A stretch of DNA of 64,000 bases from Chitinophagaceae bacterium (GCA_019638625.1 JAHBTK010000004.1:496001-560000); one strand, 5' to 3'. Shown: positions 43,580 through 52,979, counted from the stretch's first letter. Program-made: numbers and translations. The notes: a model not told the origin generated them from the letters alone.

Positions 43580-44431
43580 TTATTTTAATGCTTTAATTCT
43601 CTTGTCAATTTCATCCAGCAATTCCGGGTTCAGCACAAACCGTTTCCCGTTCTCATACCATTCGGCAGCTTTTGCGTTGTCGCCATTCCGTTCATACGCT
43701 TCTGCCAGTAAAAACACGGCTTCGGAGTTTCCGGGGTCTGCTTCAGTTACCGTAAGAAGTCTTTCGATAGCTTTATCAAATTGCCCCGTCATAATCCCAC
43801 CATATCCCAGCATAAACTGGGCATACAGGTTGTCCGGCTTTTCCCGAGCCACTTCCAGTATCTTTTGTATACCTTCCATCGGGCTGGAAGCGCCGGTGGC
43901 GCCGAATATGTAACAACTTCCCAAACCAACCCTGCTGGAATCGTTAGCCGGATTTACTTCCAAAGCCTGCTTAAACAGGTCCGCAGCCTGGTTTGCCATC
44001 CATATCTGCAGCGCATGCTGCTCAACACCTTTTAATTGTTTTAAATATAAATGGGCTGCAAAGGTGAGGTTTTTTTCAGAATTTTCCAACTTGGACTTTT
44101 CTCCCAAATAATAGGCATAAGGGGCAAAAATATGGGCGGTATCGCGCCAGAAACCTGCCAACTCATCATAAAGCTGTATTTTCTGAGTAACCAGGTCTCC
44201 CCTTACAATAGAGTTTTCTTTACCTGCCAGCCAGGCCTGTTGTTCGGGAGACAACCGGGATTTGGCTGTTTCCAGTATCTTATTGATATCCAGCACCTCA
44301 TCTTCGTGATCATTCTGCGTTGCGGCAGGCATCGGCATTTTGTCCAATTTGGGCTTGGTTCTGCCAAAAAAATAAAGGCTCAGTAATAAAACGAGCCCTG
44401 ATGCCACAACAATTAACTGTTGTCTTTTCAA
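43580..44431 (-). CDS. TPR-repeat protein with N-terminal membrane anchor
   Basis: A 283-residue protein with one hydrophobic N-terminal segment (about 6-22, LIVVASGLVLLLSLYFF) and an exported helical body. Tetratricopeptide repeats are visible around QAADLFKQALEVNPANDSSRVGLGSCYIFGA (about 148-178), GQFDKAIERLLTVTEADPGNSEAVFLLAEAYERNGDNAKAAEWYENG (about 216-262). It likely scaffolds a cell-envelope complex. In Bacteroidota it is often found between HU and rng, as here; no specific partner is known to me. Confidence 0.88.
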   Translation of the reverse strand: MKRQQLIVVASGLVLLLSLYFFGRTKPKLDKMPMPAATQNDHEDEVLDINKILETAKSRLSPEQQAWLAGKENSIVRGDLVTQKIQLYDELAGFWRDTAHIFAPYAYYLGEKSKLENSEKNLTFAAHLYLKQLKGVEQHALQIWMANQAADLFKQALEVNPANDSSRVGLGSCYIFGATGASSPMEGIQKILEVAREKPDNLYAQFMLGYGGIMTGQFDKAIERLLTVTEADPGNSEAVFLLAEAYERNGDNAKAAEWYENGKRFVLNPELLDEIDKRIKALK

Positions 44432-44451
44432 TGCTTTAGTTTTGCACGAAG

Positions 44452-44781
44452 TTACAGGCTATCATCGGAGTCATCAAAATTCTCCTCTACCGGTTTGGCA
44501 GATTTCAACTTTTTAACTTCCTGTACAAACTCCTTGGCCGGCTTGAATGCCGGAATATAGTGTTCGGGGATATGTACCGCCGTATTTTTCTTAATGTTGC
44601 GTCCTATTTTGGCAGCACGTTTTTTGGTAATAAAACTTCCAAAACCGCGGATGTAAATGTTTTCGCCGTTTGAAAGATTTTCTTTTACTTCCTTAAAAAG
44701 AGTTTCGAGTGTAACTAAAACATCAACTTTGGGAATACCTGTTTTTTCAGATATATTGTTAATGAGATCAGCTTTTCGCAT
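44452..44781 (-). CDS. HU-family nucleoid DNA-binding protein
   Basis: A 109-residue HU/IHF protein. It begins MRKADLINNISEKTGIPKVDVLVTLETLF, has the GENIYIRGFGSFITKKRAAKIGRNIKKN arm region (about 39-66) and IPEHYIPAFKPAKEF, plus a roughly 15-residue acidic C-terminal tail ending DSDDSL, longer than the classical 90-residue HU. It bends and packages DNA. It is divergent from mutY, with its promoter in between. Confidence 0.94.
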   Translation of the reverse strand: MRKADLINNISEKTGIPKVDVLVTLETLFKEVKENLSNGENIYIRGFGSFITKKRAAKIGRNIKKNTAVHIPEHYIPAFKPAKEFVQEVKKLKSAKPVEENFDDSDDSL

Positions 44782-44814
44782 GGTATTGTATTTATAAGTA
44801 AATGAAATTCAATG

Positions 44815-44847
44815 ATAAAATAACAAAAATCTTAGGTTCTGTGCAAA
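44815..44847 (-). promoter_or_regulatory. Promoter of the HU gene
   Basis: Minus strand: TTTG (44847-44844), 21-nt spacer, TATTTTAT (44822-44815), a partial match to the -7 box. Confidence 0.4.
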
Positions 44848-45012
44848 ACATTTTGACAAAAATTTTTTTTCGTTCCATTTATAGATGAAAGAGAACCAAT
44901 TTATTGCGCTTTCGTCTACTGATAACCTATGAACGCCGATTGATTTTAAAAATTGTATGATTATATAAATAAAATTGTTTTCATATAATTGAGTAACAAT
45001 TTATTACCAACA

Positions 45013-46074
45013 ATGAAGTCCTATTTTACCCGGAAAATAATGGCGTGGAACGAGGGGGAAAATACCCGGAAAATGCCCTGGAAAGGAGAAAAAGACCCCT
45101 ATAAAATATGGTTGAGCGAAATTATCCTGCAGCAGACCCGTGTAGAGCAGGGATGGAGCTATTACCTGAAATTTATTGAAAATTTCCCGACCATCGACCA
45201 GCTTGCCAAAAGTCCGCCCGAAAAAGTATTTAAACTCTGGGAAGGACTGGGTTATTATTCCAGGTGCCGCAACCTGATAGCAACGGCACAATTCATCCAT
45301 ACCCATTATAAGGATATGTTTCCCACCAGCCATGCGGATGTGCTGGCGCTCAAAGGTGTGGGGGCCTATACAGCGGCAGCCATCGTTTCGTTTGCATACA
45401 ATCAGTCATATGCGGTAGTAGATGGTAATGTGCAGAGGGTATTATCCAGGTTTTTTGGCATTGAAACACCTGTTGACTCCGCCAAAGGCAAAGCCCTGTA
45501 TGCAGCATTGGCTCAGGAACTGTTGCCCGCCGGGCGGGCCGGCATTTATAACCAGGCACTGATGGATTTTGGCGCGGTGGTATGCAAACCCCAGAACCCT
45601 TTATGCAACAATTGCCCGCTTCGGAAAAAATGTATCGCTTTCTCTGAAAGTAAGGTTGCCATATTGCCGGTCAAGGAGAAGAAAATCAAAAGGAGTCAAC
45701 GCTGGTTTTACTACCTCGTATTACGCCACAAAGACACTGTTTACATCCGCCAGAGAACAGGAAAGGATATCTGGCAGCATTTGTATGAATTTGTATTAAC
45801 AGAACAGCCGAAAAAATTGCCCCTGGAAAAATTAATGAGGTCGCCGGTTTGTGAAATTTATTTTAAAAATGGTACAGTCTCCTCTGTTTCAGAAGAATAT
45901 AAGCAGCAACTCACCCACCAGACCATCCACGGCCAATTTATTGAAATAGAAATCCCTTATGGGTTTGTACCGGGTGATGCCTTTGAAAAAGTGAAATGGA
46001 AGGACCTGGACCGTTTTGCCTTCCCCAAATTAATCCTAACATATTTGAAGGAAAAAAATGTAAATTTAAGTTGA
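45013..46074 (+). CDS. mutY: A/G-specific adenine glycosylase
   Basis: A 353-residue MutY that removes adenine opposite 8-oxoguanine. It has the HhH-GPD domain with catalytic Glu in WLSEIILQQTRVEQGW (about 33-48) and ALKGVGAYTAAAIVSFAYNQSYAVVDGNVQRVLSR (about 115-149, including the catalytic Asp). The iron-sulfur loop is CKPQNPLCNNCPLRKKC (C-x6-C-x2-C-x5-C). A C-terminal NUDIX-like recognition domain follows. I chose the ATG at 45013, since a TTG upstream would add eight residues. It starts the mutY-ssb-gldE-gldD block. Confidence 0.96.
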   Translation: MKSYFTRKIMAWNEGENTRKMPWKGEKDPYKIWLSEIILQQTRVEQGWSYYLKFIENFPTIDQLAKSPPEKVFKLWEGLGYYSRCRNLIATAQFIHTHYKDMFPTSHADVLALKGVGAYTAAAIVSFAYNQSYAVVDGNVQRVLSRFFGIETPVDSAKGKALYAALAQELLPAGRAGIYNQALMDFGAVVCKPQNPLCNNCPLRKKCIAFSESKVAILPVKEKKIKRSQRWFYYLVLRHKDTVYIRQRTGKDIWQHLYEFVLTEQPKKLPLEKLMRSPVCEIYFKNGTVSSVSEEYKQQLTHQTIHGQFIEIEIPYGFVPGDAFEKVKWKDLDRFAFPKLILTYLKEKNVNLS

Positions 46075-46115
46075 TAACGGGATACATACCATTGGCAGAA
46101 CTTAAAATCAATTTT

Positions 46116-46535
46116 ATGCGGGGAGTAAACAGAGTTATGTTAATTGGCAATTTGGGAAAGGACCCTGACATTCAATTTCTTGAAGGAAATATAGCGGTGG
46201 CAAAATTTCCGCTGGCAACTACAGAAACCTTTAAAGACAGAACCGGGAAACTTGTCAGCCAAACGGAATGGCATACTGTAGTACTCTGGCGGGGACTTGC
46301 TGAACTGGCTCAAAAATACCTGCACAAAGGAAGCCTGGTGTATATAGAAGGGAGATTACGCACCCGCAGTTGGGAAGATAAGGAGGGAAACCGCAAATTT
46401 GCGACGGAAGTGGTGGGCGATAACCTGATCATGCTGGATCGCAGGACGGACGGAGGAAGCGGAGGATCGGAAAGCGAAGGGTTTGGCAGCGATGTTCCTC
46501 CTATTGGGGACTCTCCGGAAAATCTCGCATTTTAA
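46116..46535 (+). CDS. ssb: Single-stranded DNA-binding protein
   Basis: A 139-residue SSB. The OB fold begins VNRVMLIGNLGKDPDIQFL and includes TEWHTVVLWRGLAELAQKYLHKGSLVYIEGRLRTRSWEDKEG, the standard pattern. A Gly/Ser-rich linker follows. The C-terminal tip reads GDSPENLAF instead of the usual acidic DDLPF, so partner binding may be weaker. I chose the ATG at 46116; the upstream frame overlaps mutY. Confidence 0.95.
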   Translation: MRGVNRVMLIGNLGKDPDIQFLEGNIAVAKFPLATTETFKDRTGKLVSQTEWHTVVLWRGLAELAQKYLHKGSLVYIEGRLRTRSWEDKEGNRKFATEVVGDNLIMLDRRTDGGSGGSESEGFGSDVPPIGDSPENLAF

Positions 46536-46631
46536 TACTATTTTTATCTCCAAAACTGTTTTATAACAAACTGGCGGGTAATCCACCCGCCCTGCTGATT
46601 ATAGCTGCATTATTCATTTAAACTGGCGAAC

Positions 46632-47978
46632 TTGGATCATCCACCGGCATACTTTCATTTCCTATATATAAAACCTTATATTCTAGCTGCAAATGCCCAG
46701 GTAGTCACCATACTAGGGGTATTGCTGTTGTTGCTGCTGATCATTTCTTTTTTTGTTTCCAGCGCTAAAATCGCTTTTTTTTCGCTCAGCTACAGGGATA
46801 TCAATATGCTCAAAACCAAGCAGCATCCTTCCGCAAGAAGAATTATTACCCTGCTGGATCAGCCCCGCAGGCTTTTGACCAGTTTGCAGATATCCAATGT
46901 GTTCATCAATATCGGCGCTATTATAGTAGGCAATGTATTGCTGGACGAGTTTTTAAGCGATGCCGGCAGCCAGGTTACCGTATTTATCATTAAACTGCTC
47001 CTGTTGATGTTCCTCCTGGTATTGTTCAGCGAAATGCTCCCCAAAATGTGGGCTACGCAAAATAATATTCGGGCCGCTTACAGCGCCTCGCTGCTGGCAG
47101 AAGTACTGGACGCCTTCTTTGGAAGCATCAGCCGGTCTGTAGTAAAGTTTACCGATGGCATTGAGCGAAGTTTCGGGGGCATCAAACAGCACCATGTGTA
47201 CAAGGCGGAAGATATAGACCAGGCGATAGAAATGAATACCAGCGCCGATGCTACCGAGGAGGAAAAAAATATACTCCGTGGTATTATCCGCTTCGGGCAC
47301 GTTACGGTCAAGCAGATCATGCGTACCCGGCTGGATGTAAGCGCGATAAGCTATGATACCCGGTTCCCGGACCTTGTAAAAAAAATCCAGGACCTGCAAT
47401 ACTCCCGCCTGCCGGTATATAAAGGCAGCCTGGATGATATCGTAGGCATCATCCATAGTAAGGATGTATTGCCCTACCTGGAACAAGGCAATGAGTTTGA
47501 CTGGCACACCCTTGTGCGACCACCGTTCTTTGTTCCCGAACAGAACCTGATCAAAGATCTCTTGCGGGAACTCCAGCGAAAAAGCATTCACTTTGCCGTA
47601 GTGGTAGATGAGTTTGGCGGCACGGAAGGTATTGTTACCATGGAGGATATTATGGAGGAAATAGTGGGGGATATACGCGACGAGTTTGATGATGAAGAAA
47701 GCGTGAACAGGAAACTGGACGATCGTACTTATGTGTTTGAAGGACGGATCATCATAACCGATGCCTGTAAGGCCATGGGCCTGCCGCCGGATACCTTTGA
47801 CCAGGTACGGGGAGAAAGTGAATCAATCGCCGGACTGGTGCTGGAACTGGCCGGGGAGATACCGAAAGAAAATCAGGAAATATCCATTGGCGATTTTACG
47901 TTCACTGTGCTGGAAATTGATAAAAACAGGATTAAAAAAGTAAAAATCACCGTAAAGCCACCGCCGGAACTGGCGTAG
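46632..47978 (+). CDS. gldE: Gliding motility-associated protein GldE (CNNM/CorC-type)
   Basis: A 448-residue membrane protein: three or four N-terminal helices of the CNNM (DUF21) domain (about 23-170), two CBS domains (about 205-340, VKQIMRTRLDVSAIS and GIIHSKDVLPYL) and a C-terminal CorC/HlyC domain (VFEGRIIITDACKAMGLPP onward). Its place directly before gldD is the conserved gliding-motility pair of Bacteroidota. The start is TTG at 46632, the only plausible start before the first membrane helix. GldE is paralogous to GldD-linked hemolysin-like proteins and contributes to T9SS/gliding function. Confidence 0.94.
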   Translation: MDHPPAYFHFLYIKPYILAANAQVVTILGVLLLLLLIISFFVSSAKIAFFSLSYRDINMLKTKQHPSARRIITLLDQPRRLLTSLQISNVFINIGAIIVGNVLLDEFLSDAGSQVTVFIIKLLLLMFLLVLFSEMLPKMWATQNNIRAAYSASLLAEVLDAFFGSISRSVVKFTDGIERSFGGIKQHHVYKAEDIDQAIEMNTSADATEEEKNILRGIIRFGHVTVKQIMRTRLDVSAISYDTRFPDLVKKIQDLQYSRLPVYKGSLDDIVGIIHSKDVLPYLEQGNEFDWHTLVRPPFFVPEQNLIKDLLRELQRKSIHFAVVVDEFGGTEGIVTMEDIMEEIVGDIRDEFDDEESVNRKLDDRTYVFEGRIIITDACKAMGLPPDTFDQVRGESESIAGLVLELAGEIPKENQEISIGDFTFTVLEIDKNRIKKVKITVKPPPELA

Positions 47979-47996
47979 CTGCAGAAAAAGCCAGGG

Positions 47997-48635
47997 ATGA
48001 AAAGATTATTTGTCGGTTTATATATATTGTCACTCGTTTTTACAGCCTGCAACAGCAATTATACACCCAGACCTAAAGGGTATTTTGCTATTGATTTTCC
48101 GCAGCATGCCTACCAGTCATTTAACCAGCCGGGTTACCCCTATAGCTTCGATTACCCGGTATATGGTAGTATTGCCCGCGACAGTTCCTTCTTTGACGAT
48201 AACCCGGACAACCCATACTGGATCAATGTAGACTTCCCGGGTTTCGATGCTAAAATCTACCTGAGCTACAAAACGGTGGGCGGAACATCGGGGTATAAGG
48301 TAAAGACCGAAGACGGGTACAGGGACTCATTTGCTACCAACACTTTTGAAAATTTAAGAGAAGAAGCTTATAAAATAACCTATAAGCATACGGCCAGGGC
48401 TTCCTCCATAGAGGACTCCGTTTTTAAAACCCCTTCGGGTGTGGAGGGCGTATTCTTTAACGTAGGGGGTAATGCGGCAACGGGCAAACAGTTTTATGTA
48501 ACGGACTCGGTAAAGCACTTTCTGCGCGGGGCATTATATTTCAACTCCACTCCTAATGAAGATTCTCTTGGCATTGTGTACAAATTCCTCGAGCAGGATA
48601 TGCAATATCTTATCAATACCCTGAAGTGGAGATAG
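47997..48635 (+). CDS. gldD: Gliding motility lipoprotein GldD
   Basis: A 212-residue GldD. Signal and lipobox: LVFTACNSNYTPRPKGYF with the lipid Cys at about residue 18. The family signature follows: FAIDFPQHAYQSF, PYSFDYPVYGSI, DNPYWINVDFPGFDAKIYLSYK. It is needed for T9SS-dependent gliding in flavobacteria and interacts with the secretion apparatus. It begins 18 nt after gldE. The presence of gldE/gldD fits the T9SS cargo proteins elsewhere in the window. Confidence 0.95.
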   Translation: MKRLFVGLYILSLVFTACNSNYTPRPKGYFAIDFPQHAYQSFNQPGYPYSFDYPVYGSIARDSSFFDDNPDNPYWINVDFPGFDAKIYLSYKTVGGTSGYKVKTEDGYRDSFATNTFENLREEAYKITYKHTARASSIEDSVFKTPSGVEGVFFNVGGNAATGKQFYVTDSVKHFLRGALYFNSTPNEDSLGIVYKFLEQDMQYLINTLKWR

Positions 48636-48689
48636 TAACCACTACGGCGGTTATGAAGATTACTGATTTTAGCACCGCCCGGGAGTTCA

Positions 48690-48896
48690 CCATAGCCGTC
48701 AATTTAAGGAACCTAAGCGCTTCAAACACCCCGAATGGGGTTTAATTTGAATAGCCATCGGTATAACCGGTGGTATATTTGTGCAATTTTACATTGAACC
48801 CCTACGGGGTTCAACAAAAACATCGACCTTTTGTCCCCCAACTTTGTTGGGGGCTATTCAAATTCAAGCCCTCCGGGCTTAAATTGACGGCTATGG
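48690..48896. repeat. 207-bp multi-branched palindromic element
   Basis: Outer inverted arms CCATAGCCGTCAATTTAAG (48690-48708) and CTTAAATTGACGGCTATGG (48878-48896) pair perfectly. An inner pair is AATTTGAATAGCC (48744-48756) with GGCTATTCAAATT (48852-48864). Between these lie four hairpins: CCCCGAATGGGG (48729-48740), a TTGAACCCC/GGGGTTCAA hairpin (48794-48814), a CCCCCAAC/GTTGGGGG hairpin (48835-48853) and AAGCCCTCCGGGCTT (48866-48880). The result is a cloverleaf-like fold with no coding capacity. The rest of the gap from gldD to the serine hydrolase shows nothing else. Confidence 0.8.
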
Positions 48897-49022
48897 GGAG
48901 TTCACCTGCCGTTTTTTTGCCGGCAAAATATGTGTATACCGCACCCGGTTTCAAACGGTTCGGGTAAAAAGTATATCAAATTTTGAATAAACAATTTAGC
49001 TTTAAGCAAGAATCCCCCTCGT

Positions 49023-50570
49023 ATGCGTACACAATTCCGAATTATCAGTTTGTTATTGCTGGTTATTACCGGTCAGCTTTCAGTAAACGCCCAGTTACTC
49101 CGGAGTAAACCCGAAGCGCAGGGTGTACCATCTGCTGCTATAAGCAGCTTTATAGACGCTGCCAACAAAAGTTCTAATGAGTTTCACAGCTTCATACTGG
49201 CAAAAAACGGGCATATCATTGCCGAAAGCTGGTGGAAGCCATATGCGCCGGAACTGAAACACACCATGTATTCGGTGAGTAAAAGTTTTACCTCAACAGC
49301 CATCGGGTTGGCGGTGGCAGAAGGGAGGATAAAAGTTTCTGACAAAGTGGTTTCATTTTTTCCTTCAGAACTACCGGGCGACAGAAGTGCTCTCCTGGAG
49401 AGTTTAACCATAAAAGATCTGATCACCATGTCAGCCGGTCAATCACCCGACCCTACGCGATCTATGCTGCAACAAACAAACTGGGTAAATTATTTCCTGG
49501 GACTTCCGATGGTGGACACACCCGGTACCCGGTTCCTCTATAATTCCGCCGCTACCTTTATGCTTTCAGCTATTATCCAGAAAGTGACCGGGGAAAAGCT
49601 GGCAGACTACCTGAAAAACCGGTTGTTTGATCCCCTTGAAATTTACCATATTGACTGGGAATTGAATCCTGAAGAGATCAATTCAGGTGGATGGGGATTG
49701 CGCCTGAAAACATCGGACATGGCAAAGTTTGGACAACTGTACCTGCAGAAAGGACTGTGGAATGGCAAACAGGTGTTGCCTGCGGACTGGGTGGAGGAAG
49801 CTACCAGCTTTAAAATTAAAAACGCTCCCGATACCGCAGTATATGCCAAAGCTACAAGCGACTGGGCCCAGGGATACTGCTACCAGTTCTGGCGCAGCAG
49901 AAACAATGCATACCGCGCTGATGGCGCTTTCGGGCAATATATCATAGTAATGCCGGAGCAAAACGCGGTAATGGCCATCACCAGCGAAACCTCTAACATG
50001 CAGGATATAATGAACCTGGTATGGGAACATTTACTGCCTGCACTGAGCCGGCATCAACCCGGCATTGATAAAAAGACACAAAAGAACCTGACAAAGGCAG
50101 TGAAGAACCAGATACTGAAAATTCCCGCTGGAGTGCCGGACCCGACTATAGCTTCTGCTGTTTCGGGTAAAAATTTTGCATTAAAAACCAACGCTGCAGG
50201 TTTAAAAAATATCCGGTTCAACTTTAAAGAGAAAGGAGCTACCGTAACGATCGAAACCGGTGAGTTCCAGGACGAACTGACCCTCAAAAAAGGGAAATGG
50301 GAATACGGAACGATCCGTAAGCTAGGCCCTTCCCTAACCAATACAACGCCTCCTTCTGCGGGAACACCAGGGTTTAAGGTAGCAACTGCCTATACCTGGA
50401 AAGATGATAACACACTATTACTGACCATTCGATATATCGAAAGCCCTCATACGGAAACCTTTGTTTGTACGTTTGAGAACAACAGCCTGCGCCTGCGCAT
50501 CGACAATTCAATAAAGGGAATGAACCCGGGAGGAAATAATAATAACGAAGTGATTGAGGGAAGCTTTTGA
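49023..50570 (+). CDS. Beta-lactamase-family serine hydrolase (class C-like), secreted
   Basis: A 515-residue exported protein. The signal peptide ends at about residue 23 (VNAQ). The class C beta-lactamase/DD-peptidase fold has MYSVSKSFTSTAIG with the nucleophilic Ser and Lys (S-x-x-K, about 84-87) and FLYNSAATFMLSAII with the Tyr-x-Asn element (about 178-180). The C-terminal part (about 380-515) is an extra beta domain of unknown role. Most such Bacteroidota proteins are esterases or peptidases rather than antibiotic-resistance enzymes. A palindromic element of the copy A/B type lies 80 bp past its stop. Confidence 0.9.
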   Translation: MRTQFRIISLLLLVITGQLSVNAQLLRSKPEAQGVPSAAISSFIDAANKSSNEFHSFILAKNGHIIAESWWKPYAPELKHTMYSVSKSFTSTAIGLAVAEGRIKVSDKVVSFFPSELPGDRSALLESLTIKDLITMSAGQSPDPTRSMLQQTNWVNYFLGLPMVDTPGTRFLYNSAATFMLSAIIQKVTGEKLADYLKNRLFDPLEIYHIDWELNPEEINSGGWGLRLKTSDMAKFGQLYLQKGLWNGKQVLPADWVEEATSFKIKNAPDTAVYAKATSDWAQGYCYQFWRSRNNAYRADGAFGQYIIVMPEQNAVMAITSETSNMQDIMNLVWEHLLPALSRHQPGIDKKTQKNLTKAVKNQILKIPAGVPDPTIASAVSGKNFALKTNAAGLKNIRFNFKEKGATVTIETGEFQDELTLKKGKWEYGTIRKLGPSLTNTTPPSAGTPGFKVATAYTWKDDNTLLLTIRYIESPHTETFVCTFENNSLRLRIDNSIKGMNPGGNNNNEVIEGSF

Positions 50571-50650
50571 TAAAAACTCCGGATCTGTTAGTCGGGTGTT
50601 CTATGCTACATCACCTTTAAGACCCGGAGCTTTTAAAACATACACACTAG

Positions 50651-50759
50651 TGTTAAGTTAGCTAAGTTAAACGTAGTATTATAGTTTTACATATGCCACG
50701 AATGCACGAATAAATATTCGTGCATTCGTGGCATATTCTACAATATTTTAAATTTAAAC
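50651..50759 (-). repeat. Palindromic intergenic element, copy C
   Basis: Same ends as copies A and B (TGTTAAGTTA ... AATTTAAA), with a perfectly self-complementary centre built of CCACGAATGCACGAAT and ATTCGTGCATTCGTGG. It is flanked by ACTAG on both sides. The AAATTTAAA end directly follows the TAG stop codon of the downstream minus-strand gene, as in copy B. Confidence 0.75.
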
Positions 50760-50761
50760 CA

Positions 50762-51145
50762 CTAGGATTTTTGCTTGCTCTTATCCTTCATTTTACTATC
50801 CATCTCTGTAAATTTCCTGTACTGTTCTTCGTTCAGGATTTCTCTCATAGAGCTGTTGTATTCATCCTGTAGTGACTTTATCTTATCGTCGGCGCCCGTT
50901 TTATCTCCTTCCTGTTTCAGTGCAAATTTTTTGGTAACAAAATCCAGGTTGGCCGCCTCCACCTTTGAGTATTGTTCGTCAGTAAGTGAAAGTTTGTCTT
51001 TCATTTTTTCAGTCATCATCCTTGCCTTTTCCTCAGGTGTTTTTTTCTGCGCTTTATCCCGGTCCTGTGCAAAGGCGCTGACAGAAGCCATCAGGAAAAA
51101 CAGCATACCACCCATCATGATCGTTTTTTTGAGATTTAATTTCAT
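50762..51145 (-). CDS. Small periplasmic protein with LTxxQ-type helices (Spy/CpxP-like)
   Basis: A 127-residue exported, highly charged helical protein. The signal peptide ends near residue 27 (VSAFAQDRD). The mature part contains LSLTDEQYSKVEAANLDFVTKKFALKQ, where LTDEQ is an LTxxQ motif as in Spy/CpxP chaperones, then a long Lys/Glu helix and ILNEEQYRKFTEMDSKM. It may protect envelope proteins or sense stress; no catalytic residues. I chose the ATG at 51145 (MKLNLKK); earlier in-frame starts lack a proper signal. Confidence 0.82.
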   Translation of the reverse strand: MKLNLKKTIMMGGMLFFLMASVSAFAQDRDKAQKKTPEEKARMMTEKMKDKLSLTDEQYSKVEAANLDFVTKKFALKQEGDKTGADDKIKSLQDEYNSSMREILNEEQYRKFTEMDSKMKDKSKQKS

Positions 51146-51359
51146 AACAAAACATTTATAGTGAACAATAGGTTTCCCGTTTAGTATATCCAAAACTCTA
51201 CCAGCTTGAGTTATTTCTGTTAAAACAATGTTTAAAAGCAGGAGTAAAGCAATACCAGAGGAGGTTCAAAAACTGAAAAACAGCGGTTATTTACCGTTAG
51301 CGTAATCTTCACGTATATTGCAACCGGAAAAAGGGATGCCATAGTTTAAAAAAACTGAA

Positions 51360-52763
51360 ATGAGTAAAAAAGCAGGACTGTGTTTCATTTTGCTTTTAAC
51401 CGGCCTTTACAGCATAGCCCAGCAAAAGCGGCTGAATATAGTATTCATACTTTCGGATGACCAGTCCCATAATACCATCCACGCACTTGGTAACAGGAAA
51501 ATTCACACCCCCAACCTGGATTATCTTGTACACCATGGAACAACTTTTACCAGGGCGCATATCATGGGTGGGCGGCAGGGCGCTATCTGTTCGCCAAGCC
51601 GGGCGATGGCGCTGACCGGAACCTATGCCAACCACCTGACAAACGACGGGTATGTTATTCCTGAGTCAACGCCTACTTTACCGGAAATGCTACGCCAGGA
51701 TGGATATATTACTTTTGAAACCGGCAAATGGCACAGCGACAAAAAATCTTTTAACCGCTCCTTCTGTAATGGTGAAAACATTTTTTTCGGCGGGATGCAT
51801 ACTCCTGCTACCGGCGGGCATTTTAGTCCAAAACTTTTTCACTACGACAGTACCGGCACATACCCCGAAAGCAGTGCCTGGACAGGGAACCGGTTCTCAA
51901 GCGTTTATTATACCGAAGCCGCGGTAGATTTTATCCGCCGGTATAACCATGATCAACAGCCATTCTTTTTGTATATACCTTTTACTTCTCCTCACGATCC
52001 ACGCACCCCTCCCACGGAGTTTATGGCAATGTATGATGCCCGGAAGATTTCTCTACCTCCTGCCTATCTACCCAACCCTAAATTTGATAACGGGGAACTG
52101 AATATCCGGGATGAGCTGTTACTACCCTATCCACGTGAGCAAAAGTCCATTAAAGAAGAAGTAGCCAGGTATTATGCCATGATCACGGAAATGGATAGCC
52201 GTGTTGGACAGATCATAGCCGCGTTAAAGGAAAAAAATATTTATGATAACACACTCATCGTTTTTGCCGGTGATAATGGCTTATCGGTGGGCAACCACGG
52301 ATTGCTGGGAAAACAAAATCTTTACGACAACAGCGTCCGTGTGCCGCTTATCTTTTGCGGTCCGTCCGTACCAGCCGGCAAACGCTCAGATGCGCTGGTA
52401 TATCTCCCTGATATTACCCCAACAGTATTAGCTTATGCCGGCGTACAAAAAGCAACCTCTGTAGTAAGTGAAAACCTGGAGCCTGTGATCAGCGGCCGGC
52501 AACAAAAATTGCGCAGCGCGGTGTACTACCTGTATCGCAATTTTCAACGTGGCGTAAGAACCGATGACAATTGGAAACTGATCGTGTATAAGGTAAACGG
52601 AGAGACGCGTATAGAGTTGTTTGACCTGAACAAAGATCCGCATGAACGCAGGGATCTGTCAGAAAATAAACGGTATGCCGGGAAAGTGAAAGCGCTTAAA
52701 GAACTGTTGCTGCGGCAAATGAAAGATTATGATGATGACCTGGTCGAGAATGATCTGTTCTGA
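51360..52763 (+). CDS. Sulfatase (arylsulfatase-type)
   Basis: A 467-residue secreted sulfatase. A signal peptide ends at about residue 21 (SIAQ). Calcium ligands begin in IVFILSDDQSHN; the formylglycine site is CSPSR within GAICSPSRAMALTG (about 77-90), a Cys-type sulfatase needing an anaerobic or FGE-type maturase, which is not in this window. The metal-binding VFAGDNGLSVGNHGLLGKQNLYDNSVRVPLI segment (about 299-330) follows. It desulfates sulfated glycans or small molecules; with no glycan locus around, the substrate is open. Confidence 0.95.
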   Translation: MSKKAGLCFILLLTGLYSIAQQKRLNIVFILSDDQSHNTIHALGNRKIHTPNLDYLVHHGTTFTRAHIMGGRQGAICSPSRAMALTGTYANHLTNDGYVIPESTPTLPEMLRQDGYITFETGKWHSDKKSFNRSFCNGENIFFGGMHTPATGGHFSPKLFHYDSTGTYPESSAWTGNRFSSVYYTEAAVDFIRRYNHDQQPFFLYIPFTSPHDPRTPPTEFMAMYDARKISLPPAYLPNPKFDNGELNIRDELLLPYPREQKSIKEEVARYYAMITEMDSRVGQIIAALKEKNIYDNTLIVFAGDNGLSVGNHGLLGKQNLYDNSVRVPLIFCGPSVPAGKRSDALVYLPDITPTVLAYAGVQKATSVVSENLEPVISGRQQKLRSAVYYLYRNFQRGVRTDDNWKLIVYKVNGETRIELFDLNKDPHERRDLSENKRYAGKVKALKELLLRQMKDYDDDLVENDLF

Positions 52764-52979
52764 CAGGAACAGCAATGTGAAGTTTGTCACCAAGTATTCG
52801 GTACAAATCTAACAGAAGTCCCCAAAAGCCTGCAGGCGTGAATTGTAAATTTACAGGGTGTATTTGCAACAAATTCAAAGCGGAAACCCGCCCCGCATTA
52901 GTTTGGTTATCATCCAAATTATTCGCAACTTTCGCTTCATCGAGTATAATTGCAGCAAAATATGCTCCTAATTCATGTT

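Noticed and set aside
46953..47591. A 212-codon minus-strand open frame within gldE
   Set aside because: Antisense shadow of gldE with no recognisable domain.
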